Shown here one piece after another: positions 9,783 through 18,836 of a stretch of 64,000 nt of DNA. The notes below the pieces were generated by a model, which saw nothing but the letters and a program-made list of their open reading frames with translations, was not told the DNA's origin and did no database searches. Position numbers and translations under genes: made by a program. Origin of the DNA: Devosia submarina (GTDB lineage Bacteria; Pseudomonadota; Alphaproteobacteria; Rhizobiales; Devosiaceae); contig NZ_PYWB01000008.1 of the NCBI RefSeq assembly GCF_003056345.1, positions 62,001 to 126,000 of the forward strand, given 5' to 3'. Position 1 is the stretch's first letter; each line of letters starts with the position of its first letter.

Positions 9783-9924
9783 GGCGTGCCAACTCCCGAG
9801 GCTTGTGCGCACGACAATGCTCGGGTGAGGCGGGTGTTGGAACTGCACTGAGCCGGTCGACGTGTCAACCTAAGTCGTAAGAGGCGGAAGGTGTTCCACC
9901 GGCAGGGGATTCTTGCCGCTTGTT

Positions 9925-10749
9925 CTAGGCTTGGTCGAAATCGGGTTCCGCCTGGGCCAAGGAGCCGCCGAGGCGAACCGGCAGGACCTTGCGCGCAAGG
10001 CCGGTGCGCGGATCAGTTTCAATCGCGACCCCACAAAGGGTCGCTTCACCATCGGCTGGGCTGAAGCGGCTGTTGGGAATACCGGTCAGGAAACGGTTGA
10101 GCGGCTCCTCGGTATCGGTGCCGATAATAGAGTCGAAGTCGCCGCACATGCCGGCGTCCGCCATTAGAGCCGTTCCGCCGCGGAGGATGCGCTGGTCGGC
10201 CGTCGGAATATGGGTATGGGTGCCAACAACAAGGCTGACCTTGCCATCAAGAAAATGGCCCATGGCCTGGATTTCCGAAGTAGCCTCGGTATGGAAATCA
10301 ACGATGATCGCATCAGCCTGCTCACCCAGGGGGCAAGCGGCAACGGCCGCTTCAACGGCCCGGAAGGGATCGTCCATGGGTGGCATAAACACCCGGCCCA
10401 GAGCATTGATGACAAGGACGCGATAGCCGCCGCGGCTTTCAACAAACATGGCCCCGCGCCCTGGCGTGCCCGGCGGCATGTTGATGGGGCGGACCAGGCT
10501 CGTTTCGCGCTCGATAAAGGAAATGGTCTCGCGCTGGTCGAACGCATGATCGCCAAGGGTCACGATATCAGCGCCGGCAGCACGAATGGCATTGAAATGG
10601 GCTTCGGTCAGCCCCTTGCCATGGCTGGCGTTCTCCCCGTTCACCACCACGAAATCAAAGCCATAGCGCTCGATAATGCCCGGCAGTCGCTCGGCAACGG
10701 CATCACGGCCGGCGCGGCCCATAACATCGCCCAGAAACAAAAGCCTCAT
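9925..10749 (-). CDS. YmdB-like metallophosphoesterase (TIGR00282 type)
   Basis: 274 residues. Motifs match the YmdB family: LFLGDVMGRAGRD at the start, VVNGENASHGKGL, LGDHAFDQRE, FHTEATSE and GTHTHIPTAD. Characterised members hydrolyse 2',3'-cyclic nucleotides and influence mRNA levels. The start overlaps the end of the cyclo-ligase gene by 4 bases, giving a two-gene unit downstream of 6S RNA. Confidence 0.9.
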   Translation of the reverse strand: MRLLFLGDVMGRAGRDAVAERLPGIIERYGFDFVVVNGENASHGKGLTEAHFNAIRAAGADIVTLGDHAFDQRETISFIERETSLVRPINMPPGTPGRGAMFVESRGGYRVLVINALGRVFMPPMDDPFRAVEAAVAACPLGEQADAIIVDFHTEATSEIQAMGHFLDGKVSLVVGTHTHIPTADQRILRGGTALMADAGMCGDFDSIIGTDTEEPLNRFLTGIPNSRFSPADGEATLCGVAIETDPRTGLARKVLPVRLGGSLAQAEPDFDQA

Positions 10750-11333
10750 GCGGAGGGGCCAAACTGGCGCACACCGGCTTCGGTGATCACAATATCAAGG
10801 GCTACATCATGCGGTTCACGCGGGATCAAGGGCAGTTCCTGTGCGGCAAAGGCGAGGCCAACAAGCTTAGGCTTTTTTGGCAATGACGCCAGTGTCCTGT
10901 CGTAATAACCCCCACCATATCCCAGGCGCGTGCCCAAAGCGTCAAATCCGAGCAGCGGAAGCAGAACTACATCGGGCACCACCGTCGGAGCCAAGGGGGA
11001 AGGCGCAAGCGTCCCGAAGCCAGCTGCATAGAGCGAAGCGCCCTGCTCCCACACCCTCATCTCCAGCGCCTGCTCGCGCTCAAGCACAGCAGGCAACACC
11101 AATGTGTAATTGGCCTCCATGAGGCGCACCATGATGGGCTGGCAATCGAGTTCGTCTCGAATGGGCCAAAAGGCCGCAATAACGTCCTCGGGATACGGCT
11201 TGATGTTATCAAAAAACAAACGGGCTACTGCGGCAGAGGCCTCGGCCCGTTCTGTCGGCGATAGCGCCGCACGGGCAGCATGAGCCTGGAGGCGCAAGGC
11301 TGATTTGGCTTGCCCGATGTCGACGTCCACCAT
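10746..11333 (-). CDS. fau: 5-formyltetrahydrofolate cyclo-ligase
   Basis: 195 residues. It converts 5-formyl-THF to 5,10-methenyl-THF using ATP. The nucleotide-binding GYGGGYYDRTL motif near residue 138 and FDALGTRLG before it are diagnostic. It lies directly downstream of the 6S RNA gene, the same linkage as ssrS-ygfA in many proteobacteria, so the two are probably on one primary transcript. Confidence 0.93.
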   Translation of the reverse strand: MVDVDIGQAKSALRLQAHAARAALSPTERAEASAAVARLFFDNIKPYPEDVIAAFWPIRDELDCQPIMVRLMEANYTLVLPAVLEREQALEMRVWEQGASLYAAGFGTLAPSPLAPTVVPDVVLLPLLGFDALGTRLGYGGGYYDRTLASLPKKPKLVGLAFAAQELPLIPREPHDVALDIVITEAGVRQFGPSA

Positions 11334-11352
11334 GCAGTGTCGCTACCTGCGT

Positions 11353-11510
11353 AAAATAAGGTGCCACCCTGGCCGTGGGATGACGATCCCGGGAACCTAC
11401 TCACGTAGGTGGGCGCCGTGTGTCCGGACCCACGGGTCCGGTCAGGGACAGCTCCCTTAGGATCGATTAAGGCCCCGGGGATATTGGTATCCTCACGCAC
11501 CGGGCAGCAA
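11353..11510 (-). ncRNA. ssrS: 6S RNA (ends approximate)
   Basis: No coding frame fits here. The stretch folds as a long rod: a perfect terminal hairpin CCGGACC/GGTCCGG at 11424-11441, flanking TGTCC/GGACA pairing, and a small side hairpin CCTAC-TCAC-GTAGG at 11397-11410 beside the expected central bubble. The minus-strand start (CTGCCCGGTGCGTGAG) looks like alphaproteobacterial 6S RNA. Position directly upstream of fau is the known linkage. 6S RNA binds the housekeeping RNA polymerase as a promoter mimic. Ends are set by eye. Confidence 0.78.
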
Positions 11511-11548
11511 GGCTAATATAGGGTGTTCGTGCGCTAGTGCAAAGCCGC

Positions 11549-11836
11549 TCAGAGTATTCTGCGAAGATTTTGATGAGCGTGCAAAATACGCACAATGAGC
11601 ACGCCTGAATCGTCCACCAGATAAGCGATGACGTGGGACTGATAGGTGTGGATGCGCACTGGTTTGCGGAACATGGTTCGTTCATGCGCCAGAAAAGGAT
11701 GATCAGCAATCACCGCGATGCTATCCATCAATCCGCGCTGATACAAGTCAGCCTGTGCAACGCCAAACTGCCTTGCGCTCTCCAGATAGATCCTTTCGAT
11801 ATCCACTGCAGCCCTTGAGGTGAGCCTAATCCTCAT
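11549..11836 (-). CDS. parE: RelE/ParE-family toxin
   Basis: 95 residues with the ParE pattern: SRAAVDIERIYLESARQFG in the N-terminal helices and RIHTYQSHVIAYLVDDSGVLIVRILHAHQN in the C-terminal strands. Family members poison gyrase (ParE) or cut mRNA (RelE); which applies cannot be told. It overlaps the antitoxin gene by 11 bases, and antitoxin is made first, the normal type II order. Confidence 0.88.
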   Translation of the reverse strand: MRIRLTSRAAVDIERIYLESARQFGVAQADLYQRGLMDSIAVIADHPFLAHERTMFRKPVRIHTYQSHVIAYLVDDSGVLIVRILHAHQNLRRIL

Positions 11837-12083
11837 TCTTGAGGCCCTTCATGGCGCGCTGACGCGCCTGAGTGAAAGCCTCTTCCACTGTTAGCTCGCT
11901 TATCCCGCTGTCCAAACCCTCCTGTATGAGTTGGTCGAACTCCTCGACTGCTTCGGCGCGCTCCTGATCCTTGCGTACGAGATCACGGACGTAGTCGCTG
12001 CTGTTGCCATATCGCCCCGTTTTGACTTGCTCCTCGACCCATTCTTTCATCTGATCGGGTAGCGAGACATTCATTGTAGCCAT
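11826..12083 (-). CDS. parD: ParD-like antitoxin (ribbon-helix-helix)
   Basis: 85 residues beginning MATMNVSLPDQMKEWVEEQV, a classic ribbon-helix-helix start (ParD/CopG class), followed by GRYGNSSDYVRDLVR. The C-terminal half is acidic and should wrap the toxin. The ATG at 12083 is preceded by AGGGAGTTCC. An upstream in-frame ATG at 12137 would add 18 residues unlike the family. The dimer should repress its own promoter. Confidence 0.9.
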   Translation of the reverse strand: MATMNVSLPDQMKEWVEEQVKTGRYGNSSDYVRDLVRKDQERAEAVEEFDQLIQEGLDSGISELTVEEAFTQARQRAMKGLKNED

Positions 12084-12205
12084 GGCGGAACTCCCTTGAT
12101 GCCCCGATCTTACACCTTTGGCAAACTTTGCCAACAATCCTCAAGGAACCGGCGCGTCATGGGAGGTTTGTTGCAAGCAACATGCCGAACGCACGGGACA
12201 AAATC

Positions 12206-13105
12206 ATGAGATGGCTGATCGCCCTGGTGGCAATCCTGTTTCTTCATCCCCTGCAGGTGATCGCTCAAGAAAAGGAGGAGGAACCAGCCACGACCTGCCA
12301 CCGGCTTGGCGAACAGGAGATCTGTATCAGCGAAGCCAGCTACACGGAGGATGTCTGCGCCGCGATCGAGACCTATGCCAAGCATTTCAGCCTGCCCGAA
12401 GGCTTTTTCGCGCGCCTGATCTGGCAGGAAAGCCGCTTCGATCCACGCGCCATCAGCCCCGTGGGGGCGCAAGGCATTGCTCAGTTCATGCCCGGCACCG
12501 CCCGCTTGCGTAAACTCGGCGATCCATTTGATCCGGCAGAAGCCTTGGCAAAATCTGCGGAATATCTGCGCTTCCTGGAACAAAAATTCGGCAATTTGGG
12601 GTTGGCGGCTGCTGCCTACAATGGAGGCGAGGGCCGTGTCGCTCGCTTTGTCACTGGCGGAGGCGTTGCGGGAGAAACACGGGCCTATGTTTCGATCATC
12701 ACGGGCCGACCGGTAGATTACTGGCTTGGCGAAGAGATCGAGCCCGCCGATTACGCGCTCAACCCCGAAGAGCCGTTCCAGGACGCCTGCGTTGACATGG
12801 CCAGGGCCGTTCCAATGCCAACCTTTGGGCCCAAGGCTGCTCAATGGCAGCCCTGGGGCGTGCTCCTCGCGCAGAATTTCTCGCCCGACATCGCGCGTGC
12901 CGCTTTCGTGCGGGCGCAAGGGCGCTTTCCCGATTTGCTGGAGGGCAAAGACCTCCTGCTGATCACCACGCGCAATTTGAGCATTGGCACGCGCACGCGC
13001 TACTCGGCGCAGATCGGCTTTCCCGAAAGGAAGGCCGCACAAGAATTCTGCAACAAGCTCCTCGCCGCAGGCGGCAATTGCATTGTTCAGAAAAACGGCG
13101 GCTAG
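12206..13105 (+). CDS. Secreted lytic transglycosylase (SLT domain, SPOR-like C-terminus)
   Basis: 299 residues. Signal peptide (MRWLIALVAILFL, cleavage near AQ at 20-21), then an SLT goose-lysozyme-like domain with catalytic Glu75 in LIWQESRFDPRA, GAQGIAQFMPGTA and AAAYNGGEGRV. The last 70 residues (YSAQIGFPERKAAQEFCNKL) resemble a SPOR domain, which binds denuded septal glycan. It probably cuts glycan strands, perhaps at the septum; zapA is convergent and shares a CTAG stop overlap. ATG at 12206 is used; ATG at 12182 is possible. Confidence 0.85.
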   Translation: MRWLIALVAILFLHPLQVIAQEKEEEPATTCHRLGEQEICISEASYTEDVCAAIETYAKHFSLPEGFFARLIWQESRFDPRAISPVGAQGIAQFMPGTARLRKLGDPFDPAEALAKSAEYLRFLEQKFGNLGLAAAAYNGGEGRVARFVTGGGVAGETRAYVSIITGRPVDYWLGEEIEPADYALNPEEPFQDACVDMARAVPMPTFGPKAAQWQPWGVLLAQNFSPDIARAAFVRAQGRFPDLLEGKDLLLITTRNLSIGTRTRYSAQIGFPERKAAQEFCNKLLAAGGNCIVQKNGG

Positions 13106-13479
13106 CTGTGTGGTAGCGGGGCCGTCTCATCCAGGATACCCGCGACACTCTCCAGCGTCTGGGCGGCGCTGTTGAACCTGTCAGCGAACTTGGTTTCGAG
13201 CGCTTCGATCTCGGCAGCAACTTCCTGACCGGCACGGGTCAACATGCCAACCTCGTCTTCTAGCTCCTTGATCCGGCGCTCGGCTTCGGCCAATTCGTCT
13301 ACAACGGCAATGCCGGCCATAACGGTCAGACGATTGTCGCCGATCTCGCCCACGGCGCCTTTGAGACCCTCGAGCTGTGCATTGAAACGCTCGGCAAGGC
13401 CGATCAGATGCTTCTGTTGGCCTTCTTCGCAGGCCATGCGGTATTTGCGGCCATTGATCTCGACATTGACTTCAGGCAT
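13102..13479 (-). CDS. zapA: ZapA, FtsZ-ring regulator
   Basis: 125 residues. Starts MPEVNVEINGRKYRMACEEGQ, the ZapA globular domain, followed by a long coiled coil (ELAEAERRIKELEDEV). It cross-links FtsZ filaments. The start is one base from the stop of the upstream DUF4164-like gene, so they form one unit. The usual alphaproteobacterial order zapA-6S RNA-fau is here interrupted by parDE and a transglycosylase gene. Confidence 0.93.
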   Translation of the reverse strand: MPEVNVEINGRKYRMACEEGQQKHLIGLAERFNAQLEGLKGAVGEIGDNRLTVMAGIAVVDELAEAERRIKELEDEVGMLTRAGQEVAAEIEALETKFADRFNSAAQTLESVAGILDETAPLPHS

Positions 13480-13480
13480 G

Positions 13481-13771
13481 TCAGCTCTCCGCTTTGGCCA
13501 AAACTTCGCGCACGGTTTCCATCGCCTCGACCAGCCGGCGCGACACGTCATGGGCGCTGTCGTCGAGCCGCTTGGCCCGGGCAGCTGTCTTGTCCAGCTC
13601 AGTGGCAAGGCGTGCCCGTTCATGCACGAGGCGCTGGGTATCGACCTCAATGCGGTTGAGCTGGCGCATGCGGGCACCCAGATCTCTCACGCTGCGATCG
13701 AGCCGCGCCATGGCAGCCTCGAACCGCGCCTGCGCCGCGGCCAGCCCATCCTGGGGTTCCGTGTCACTCAT
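13481..13771 (-). CDS. DUF4164-like coiled-coil protein
   Basis: 96 residues, almost entirely helical with heptad spacing (RFEAAMARLDRSVRDLGARM, then ERARLATELDKTAARAKRLD). It matches the small coiled-coil protein found upstream of zapA in Hyphomicrobiales. No catalytic motif and no membrane segment. Position suggests a role in division, unproven. Start ATG faces the tkt promoter region. Confidence 0.75.
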   Translation of the reverse strand: MSDTEPQDGLAAAQARFEAAMARLDRSVRDLGARMRQLNRIEVDTQRLVHERARLATELDKTAARAKRLDDSAHDVSRRLVEAMETVREVLAKAES

Positions 13772-13850
13772 TGCACTTACGGTCCTTCATGCCGAACACC
13801 TGCGGCGCCTCAGGGTGCCTTACCAGACAGGTGAATGCAACCTGCCGTCA

Positions 13851-13878
13851 TTGACAGGCAATCCGAACCTGTTATGCC
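13851..13878 (+). promoter_or_regulatory. Probable tkt promoter
   Basis: TTGACA at 13851-13856, a 16-base spacer and TATGCC at 13873-13878, about 70 bases before the tkt start codon. The -35 is perfect and the -10 is a fair match to the alphaproteobacterial housekeeping consensus. Confidence 0.5.
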
Positions 13879-13949
13879 TCCAACTCGCCTTTGGGAGCAG
13901 GGTTTGAGAGCCTCTTCTCCCCAGATACCAGCCCGAGAAAGCGCATCCG

Positions 13950-15923
13950 ATGACCAACACAGCTGAGCAAAACGAACTGGCCAACGCAATCCGGTCGCTG
14001 TCGATGGACGCGGTCGAAAAAGCCAATTCTGGTCACCCGGGCCTGCCCATGGGATGCGCCGACATCGCCACCGTGCTGTTCACCAAGGTGATGAAGTTTG
14101 ATCCCGCCGACAGCAAATGGGCTGATCGCGACCGCTTCGTGCTTTCGGCCGGCCACGGCTCCATGCTGCTTTATTCTTCCCTGTACCTCTTGGGCTACAA
14201 GGACATGACCATCGACCAGGTCAAGAACTTCCGCCAGCTCGGCTCCAAGACTGCTGGCCACCCCGAATTTGGCTACGCCGAAGGGATTGAAACCACCACC
14301 GGTCCGTTGGGCCAGGGCGTCGGCAATGCCGTGGGCATGGCGATTGCCGAAGCCAAGCTCGCCGCCGAATTCGGCTCGGACATTGTTGACCACCACACCT
14401 GGTGCCTTGCTGGCGACGGGTGCCTGATGGAAGGCATCTCCCAGGAAGCTATCGCGCTGGCCGGTCACCTCAAGCTCAACAAGCTGACCCTGATCTGGGA
14501 CAACAATTCCATCACCATCGATGGCGCGGTGTCCAACTCCGACTCCACCGACCAGATCGCCCGCTTCAAGGCCTCTGGCTGGAACACCGTGGAAATCGAC
14601 GGGCATGACCAGGCCGCGATCGAAAAGGCGCTGCTCGACAGCAAGAATTCCGACAAGCCGACGCTGATTGCTGCCAAGACCACGATCGGCTTCGGCGCGC
14701 CCAAGAAGGCCGGCACCGAAAAAGTGCATGGCGCTCCGCTCGGTGCCGAGGAACTGGCCGGCGCCAAGGCCGCCCTGGGCATCACCTACCCGGCTTTTGA
14801 GATCCCCGCGGCAACGCTGGACGCATGGCGCGCTGCTGGCACCCGTTCGCAGAACGTGCGTGGCGAATGGCAGTCGCGCCTGGCCGCTTCTCCGAACCGT
14901 GCCGAGTTCGAGCGTCGCATGGCCGGCACCCTGCCCTCCGATTTCGCCGCCGCCATGGATGCGCATAAAAAGAAGCTGAGCGAGGAAAAGCCAAAGGTCG
15001 CTTCGCGCAAGGCCTCGCAGCTGGCGCTCGAAGTCATCACCAAGGCGGTGCCCGAGGCACTGGCTGGCTCGGCTGATCTGACGCATTCCAATCTGACCAA
15101 TACGCCCGACACCAAGCCCTTCACCGCAGATGATCGTTCCGGCCGCTACATGATGTACGGCATTCGCGAGCATGGCATGGCTGCCGTAATGAACGGGGTG
15201 GCGCTGCATGGCGGGCTGATCCCCTATGGCGGCACGTTCATGGTCTTTACCGATTATGCCCGTCCGTCGATCCGCCTATCGGCGCTCATGGGCCAGCGCG
15301 TGATCTATGTCATGACACACGATTCCATCGGCCTGGGCGAAGACGGCCCGACGCACCAGCCCGTGGAGCACCTGTCGGCTCTGCGCGCCATTCCGGACCT
15401 TCTCGTGTTCCGCCCGGCCGATGCGGTGGAAACCGCCGAGTGCTGGCAGATCGCCATGGAAACGGCGAACCATCCGTCGATCCTCGCCTTGTCGCGCCAG
15501 AACCTGCCGACCGTCCGGACCGAGTATACATCCGAGAACAAGTCGGCTAAGGGTGCCTATACCCTTGTGGGTGAAAGCAATGCCGATGCGATCATCTTCG
15601 CCACGGGTTCGGAAGTTGCCATCGCTGTCGAGGCGCAAAAGCAGCTGACCGAGAAGGGTATCTCGGCGCGTGTTGTTTCGGTTCCGTCCATGGAGCTCTT
15701 TGCCAAGCAGTCCGATGCCTACAAGGCCGAAGTGCTGGGTTCGGCCAAGGCCCGCGTTGCGGTTGAAGCCGGCATCGAAATGAGCTGGAACAAGCTCCTT
15801 GGCGACAAGGGCCGCTTTGTTGGCATGAGCTCGTTTGGTGCCTCAGGCCCGATCGATGACCTTTATGCCCACTTCGGCATTACGGCAAAGGCCGTTGTTG
15901 AAGCGGTCACCGCACAGTTGTAA
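13950..15923 (+). CDS. tkt: Transketolase
   Basis: 657 residues, full length. Thiamine diphosphate/Mg binding is shown by GDGCLMEG (GDG at 155-157); the catalytic Glu407 lies in [24 protein letters not shown] and [10 protein letters not shown] are typical of the N-terminal half. It moves two-carbon units between sugar phosphates in the pentose phosphate pathway. It heads a plus-strand run with gap and, after an unrelated gene, pgk. Confidence 0.97.
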   Translation: MTNTAEQNELANAIRSLSMDAVEKANSGHPGLPMGCADIATVLFTKVMKFDPADSKWADRDRFVLSAGHGSMLLYSSLYLLGYKDMTIDQVKNFRQLGSKTAGHPEFGYAEGIETTTGPLGQGVGNAVGMAIAEAKLAAEFGSDIVDHHTWCLAGDGCLMEGISQEAIALAGHLKLNKLTLIWDNNSITIDGAVSNSDSTDQIARFKASGWNTVEIDGHDQAAIEKALLDSKNSDKPTLIAAKTTIGFGAPKKAGTEKVHGAPLGAEELAGAKAALGITYPAFEIPAATLDAWRAAGTRSQNVRGEWQSRLAASPNRAEFERRMAGTLPSDFAAAMDAHKKKLSEEKPKVASRKASQLALEVITKAVPEALAGSADLTHSNLTNTPDTKPFTADDRSGRYMMYGIREHGMAAVMNGVALHGGLIPYGGTFMVFTDYARPSIRLSALMGQRVIYVMTHDSIGLGEDGPTHQPVEHLSALRAIPDLLVFRPADAVETAECWQIAMETANHPSILALSRQNLPTVRTEYTSENKSAKGAYTLVGESNADAIIFATGSEVAIAVEAQKQLTEKGISARVVSVPSMELFAKQSDAYKAEVLGSAKARVAVEAGIEMSWNKLLGDKGRFVGMSSFGASGPIDDLYAHFGITAKAVVEAVTAQL

Positions 15924-15936
15924 GAGAGCGCCAGCC

Positions 15937-15962
15937 CTCCTCCCTCCTCCCATTTCAAGGAG
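15937..15962 (+). promoter_or_regulatory. CU-rich tract facing the gap ribosome-binding site
   Basis: The tkt-gap gap contains CTCCTCCCTCCTCCC (15937-15951), then 5 bases, then AAGGAG (15957-15962), the gap ribosome-binding site. The tract is complementary to the site, for example CTCC pairing with GGAG across an 8-base loop. This could mask gap translation until something opens it. Seen directly; the effect is inferred. Confidence 0.4.
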
Positions 15963-15968
15963 CCTCCA

Positions 15969-16976
15969 ATGGCAGTCCGCGTCGCCATCAATGGTTTCGG
16001 CCGCATCGGCCGCAACATCCTGCGCGCCATCATCGAATCCGGCCGCACCGACATCGAAGTCGTTGCGATCAACGACCTCGGTCCGGTCGAGACCAATGCC
16101 CACCTGATGCGCTTCGACAGCGTGCATGGCCGCTTTCCCGGCACTGTGACCGTTGACGGCGACACCATCGATGTGGGCCGCGGTCCGATCAAGGTTACGG
16201 CCGTCCGCAACCCCGAAGAACTGCCGCATGGCGAGATGGGCATCGACATCGCTCTCGAATGCACCGGCATCTTCACATCCAAGGAAAAGGCATCGGCCCA
16301 CCTCAAGGCCGGCGCCAAGAAGGTGATCATTTCGGCCCCCGGCGATGGCGCCGATCTGACGGTGGTTTATGGCATCAACCACCAGCAGCTGACCAAGGAT
16401 CACGTCGTCATCTCCAACGCGTCGTGCACCACCAATTGCCTGGCGCCGCTGGCCTATGTGCTGCACAAGGAGTTCGGCATCGAAAAGGGAATGATGACCA
16501 CCATCCATTCCTATACCGGTGACCAGCCCACGCTCGACACCATGCACAAGGACCTTTATCGCGGCCGCGCGGCAGCGCTCTCGCAGATCCCGACCTCGAC
16601 CGGTGCTGCCAAGGCCATCGGCCTTGTGCTGCCCGAACTCAAGGGCAAGCTCGATGGCGTGTCGATCCGCGTACCGACGCCGAACGTGTCCTGCGTGGAC
16701 TTCAAGTTCATTTCCAAACGCGATGTGACAGCGCAGGAAATCAACGATGCCGTGCGCCGCTATGCCGATGGCGAACTCAAAGGCGTGCTGGGCTACACAG
16801 AGCATCCAAACGTGTCGATCGACTTCAACCACGACCCGCATTCCTCGACCATGGCGCTGGACCAGACCAAGGTCATGGACGGCAATTTCGTGTCAGTGCT
16901 CAGCTGGTACGACAATGAATGGGGATTCTCCAACCGCATGGCCGATACGGCCGTTGCATTGGGCAAGACGCTCTGA
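15969..16976 (+). CDS. gap: Type I glyceraldehyde-3-phosphate dehydrogenase
   Basis: 335 residues. NAD-binding [10 protein letters not shown] at the start, catalytic Cys153 in [12 protein letters not shown], and substrate-binding SSTGAAKA-like [10 protein letters not shown]. It interconverts glyceraldehyde-3-phosphate and 1,3-bisphosphoglycerate. It is 45 bases behind tkt with a strong AAGGAG site, and is followed at once by a perfect terminator hairpin. Confidence 0.97.
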   Translation: MAVRVAINGFGRIGRNILRAIIESGRTDIEVVAINDLGPVETNAHLMRFDSVHGRFPGTVTVDGDTIDVGRGPIKVTAVRNPEELPHGEMGIDIALECTGIFTSKEKASAHLKAGAKKVIISAPGDGADLTVVYGINHQQLTKDHVVISNASCTTNCLAPLAYVLHKEFGIEKGMMTTIHSYTGDQPTLDTMHKDLYRGRAAALSQIPTSTGAAKAIGLVLPELKGKLDGVSIRVPTPNVSCVDFKFISKRDVTAQEINDAVRRYADGELKGVLGYTEHPNVSIDFNHDPHSSTMALDQTKVMDGNFVSVLSWYDNEWGFSNRMADTAVALGKTL

Positions 16977-16983
16977 TCTCCTG

Positions 16984-17008
16984 AACCGGCGGGCACTCCC
17001 CGCCGGTT
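16984..17008 (+). terminator. Terminator-like hairpin after gap
   Basis: Perfect 10-bp stem AACCGGCGGG/CCCGCCGGTT with loop CACTC, starting 7 bases after the gap stop. The trailing sequence (CTGCTTTGGGG) is poor in T, so it may act as a 3' stabiliser or partial terminator rather than a full stop. Confidence 0.6.
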
Positions 17009-17025
17009 CTGCTTTGGGGGCAAAG

Positions 17026-17556
17026 GTGCTTGATCGATCCATTCGCTGGCGCGGCCTTGATCCAATAACGCTCGAGCATTGCCACATCATCTCGACCGAG
17101 CGCGACACGCGTATCCGTGGCACGATCATCACCCCCGAATATGGCCTGTTCTACCGCATCAAACTTGATGACCGGGAACATATCCGCACCCTCAAGCTTG
17201 AGCGCACCGACGGCGCAGTGTTGGAGCTTTTCTCTGATGGCGCCGGCAATTGGTCGGATGACCGGGCCGAGCCCCTGCCTGCCCTGCGTAATTGCAGTGA
17301 TATTGATATCTGGCCAACGCCACTGACCAATTCACTACCCCTCTGGCGCACGGAGTGGAGTGATAACCAGCCGCAGCGTTTCGCCATGGCCTGGATCGAC
17401 GCTGATGAGATGAGCGTTGTTCGCCAGGAGCAGATCTATTGCAGGATCGATTTGACGCACTTCCGCTTCCAGACTGCAGAATTCGAACGCATTCTGGAAG
17501 TTGACGCCGATATGATCGTCCTCAATTACCCGGGCCTGTTCGAACGCGCCGACTGA
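17026..17556 (+). CDS. Putative glycolipid-binding family protein (DUF1089)
   Basis: 176 residues. The pattern fits the DUF1089/glycolipid-binding family: an N-terminal [14 protein letters not shown] strand pair, [19 protein letters not shown] in the middle and [17 protein letters not shown] at the end. No signal peptide. The start is GTG at 17026, with GGGGG 5 bases upstream, only 17 bases after the gap hairpin. A conserved gene of unknown role placed between gap and pgk; no sugar-phosphate motif is present. Confidence 0.75.
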   Translation: MLDRSIRWRGLDPITLEHCHIISTERDTRIRGTIITPEYGLFYRIKLDDREHIRTLKLERTDGAVLELFSDGAGNWSDDRAEPLPALRNCSDIDIWPTPLTNSLPLWRTEWSDNQPQRFAMAWIDADEMSVVRQEQIYCRIDLTHFRFQTAEFERILEVDADMIVLNYPGLFERAD

Positions 17557-17624
17557 GCCCCTTCCCCCTGGCAGCCCTCTCTGCTACGCCACGGCGAACA
17601 CAGATCCACGGGGAGGCTCCTTCA

Positions 17625-18827
17625 ATGACCGCGACCTTCAAGACGCTTGATGAACTCGACCTGACCAACAAGCGGGTACTGCTGCGGGCCGACCTCAATG
17701 TTCCCGTAGCAGACGGCAAGGTGACCGACGCCACCCGTATCGAGCGGTTGGTGCCCACCATCCGTGAGATCGTCAAGAAGGATGGCAAAGCAATCCTGCT
17801 CTCTCATTTCGGCCGACCCAAGGGCAAAGTCGATCCCGAGTTTTCCCTGGAGCAGGTGTGCGAAGCCGTGGCGAACGCCACAGGCCACCCTGTGGGCTTT
17901 GTGGCAACCGACTGGACCGACATTTCGGGCGCACAGAGGGCAATCGAGTCCGCGCGTGCCGGCTGCGTGCTGATCCTGGAAAACACGCGCTTTCATCCCG
18001 GCGAAGAAGCCAATGACGTCGAGCTTGCCAAGCGCATGGCAAGCCTTGGCGATGTTTATGTGAACGACGCTTTCTCTGCTGCCCACCGCGCCCATGCGTC
18101 GACGGAAGCGCTGGCCCGCCTGCTGCCGGCAGCTGCGGGTCTGGCCATGGAAGCCGAACTTCAGGCGCTCGAAGCAGGCCTGGGCAAGCCCAAAAAGCCC
18201 GTTGTCGCCATCGTCGGCGGCGCCAAGGTTTCTTCCAAGATCGATCTGCTGGAAAACCTCGTAACCAAGGTCGATGCGCTGGTGATCGGTGGTGGCATGG
18301 CCAACACTTTCCTTCATGCTCAAGGCTATGGCGTCGGCAAGTCGCTGGCCGAAAAGGAATTGGCCGAAACCGCCCTGCGCATCATGGACAAGGCGATCGA
18401 CAGCGGCTGCGCCATTATCCTTCCAATCGACGCGGTAGTGGCCTGGCACTTCAAGGCCGACACGCCTACCCGTCTCTATGGTGTTGATGCCATCGACCGC
18501 GACGGGATGATCCTTGATATCGGTCCATCCTCGATCGAACGCATCAAGGGTGCCATCGACGATGCCAACACCGTGGTGTGGAATGGCCCGATGGGCGCTT
18601 TCGAGATGAACCCCTTCGATGCTGGCACGGTCGCCGTAGCCAAACATGTCGCCAAGCGCACCCATGACGGCAAGCTGGTCTCTGTTGCGGGGGGCGGTGA
18701 TACCGTTGCCGCTCTTGCCCATGCCGGTGTCAAGGACGCCTTCACCTATGTTTCGACCGCCGGGGGCGCCTTCCTTGAATGGATGGAAGGCAAGCCTCTC
18801 CCCGGCGTCGATGCGCTCAAGAAATAG
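17625..18827 (+). CDS. pgk: Phosphoglycerate kinase
   Basis: 400 residues. N-terminal RADLNVPV and [10 protein letters not shown], the 3-phosphoglycerate site [14 protein letters not shown], nucleotide-site GGAKVSSKI and C-terminal GGGDTVAAL are all present. It makes ATP from 1,3-bisphosphoglycerate. A GGGGAGG site precedes the ATG. It converges with the aldo/keto reductase gene with a 9-base gap. Confidence 0.97.
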   Translation: MTATFKTLDELDLTNKRVLLRADLNVPVADGKVTDATRIERLVPTIREIVKKDGKAILLSHFGRPKGKVDPEFSLEQVCEAVANATGHPVGFVATDWTDISGAQRAIESARAGCVLILENTRFHPGEEANDVELAKRMASLGDVYVNDAFSAAHRAHASTEALARLLPAAAGLAMEAELQALEAGLGKPKKPVVAIVGGAKVSSKIDLLENLVTKVDALVIGGGMANTFLHAQGYGVGKSLAEKELAETALRIMDKAIDSGCAIILPIDAVVAWHFKADTPTRLYGVDAIDRDGMILDIGPSSIERIKGAIDDANTVVWNGPMGAFEMNPFDAGTVAVAKHVAKRTHDGKLVSVAGGGDTVAALAHAGVKDAFTYVSTAGGAFLEWMEGKPLPGVDALKK

Positions 18828-18836
18828 GATCGGGTT

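Noticed and set aside
8751-9851. Plus-strand open frame opposite the symporter gene
   Set aside because: Charged low-complexity translation, antisense of a clear membrane transporter.
11225-11500. Minus-strand open frame across the 6S RNA gene
   Set aside because: No family resemblance and it overlaps a structured RNA region and the cyclo-ligase 5' end.
13872-15209. Minus-strand open frame of 445 codons inside tkt
   Set aside because: Shadow of transketolase; GC-rich codon pattern fits the plus strand.
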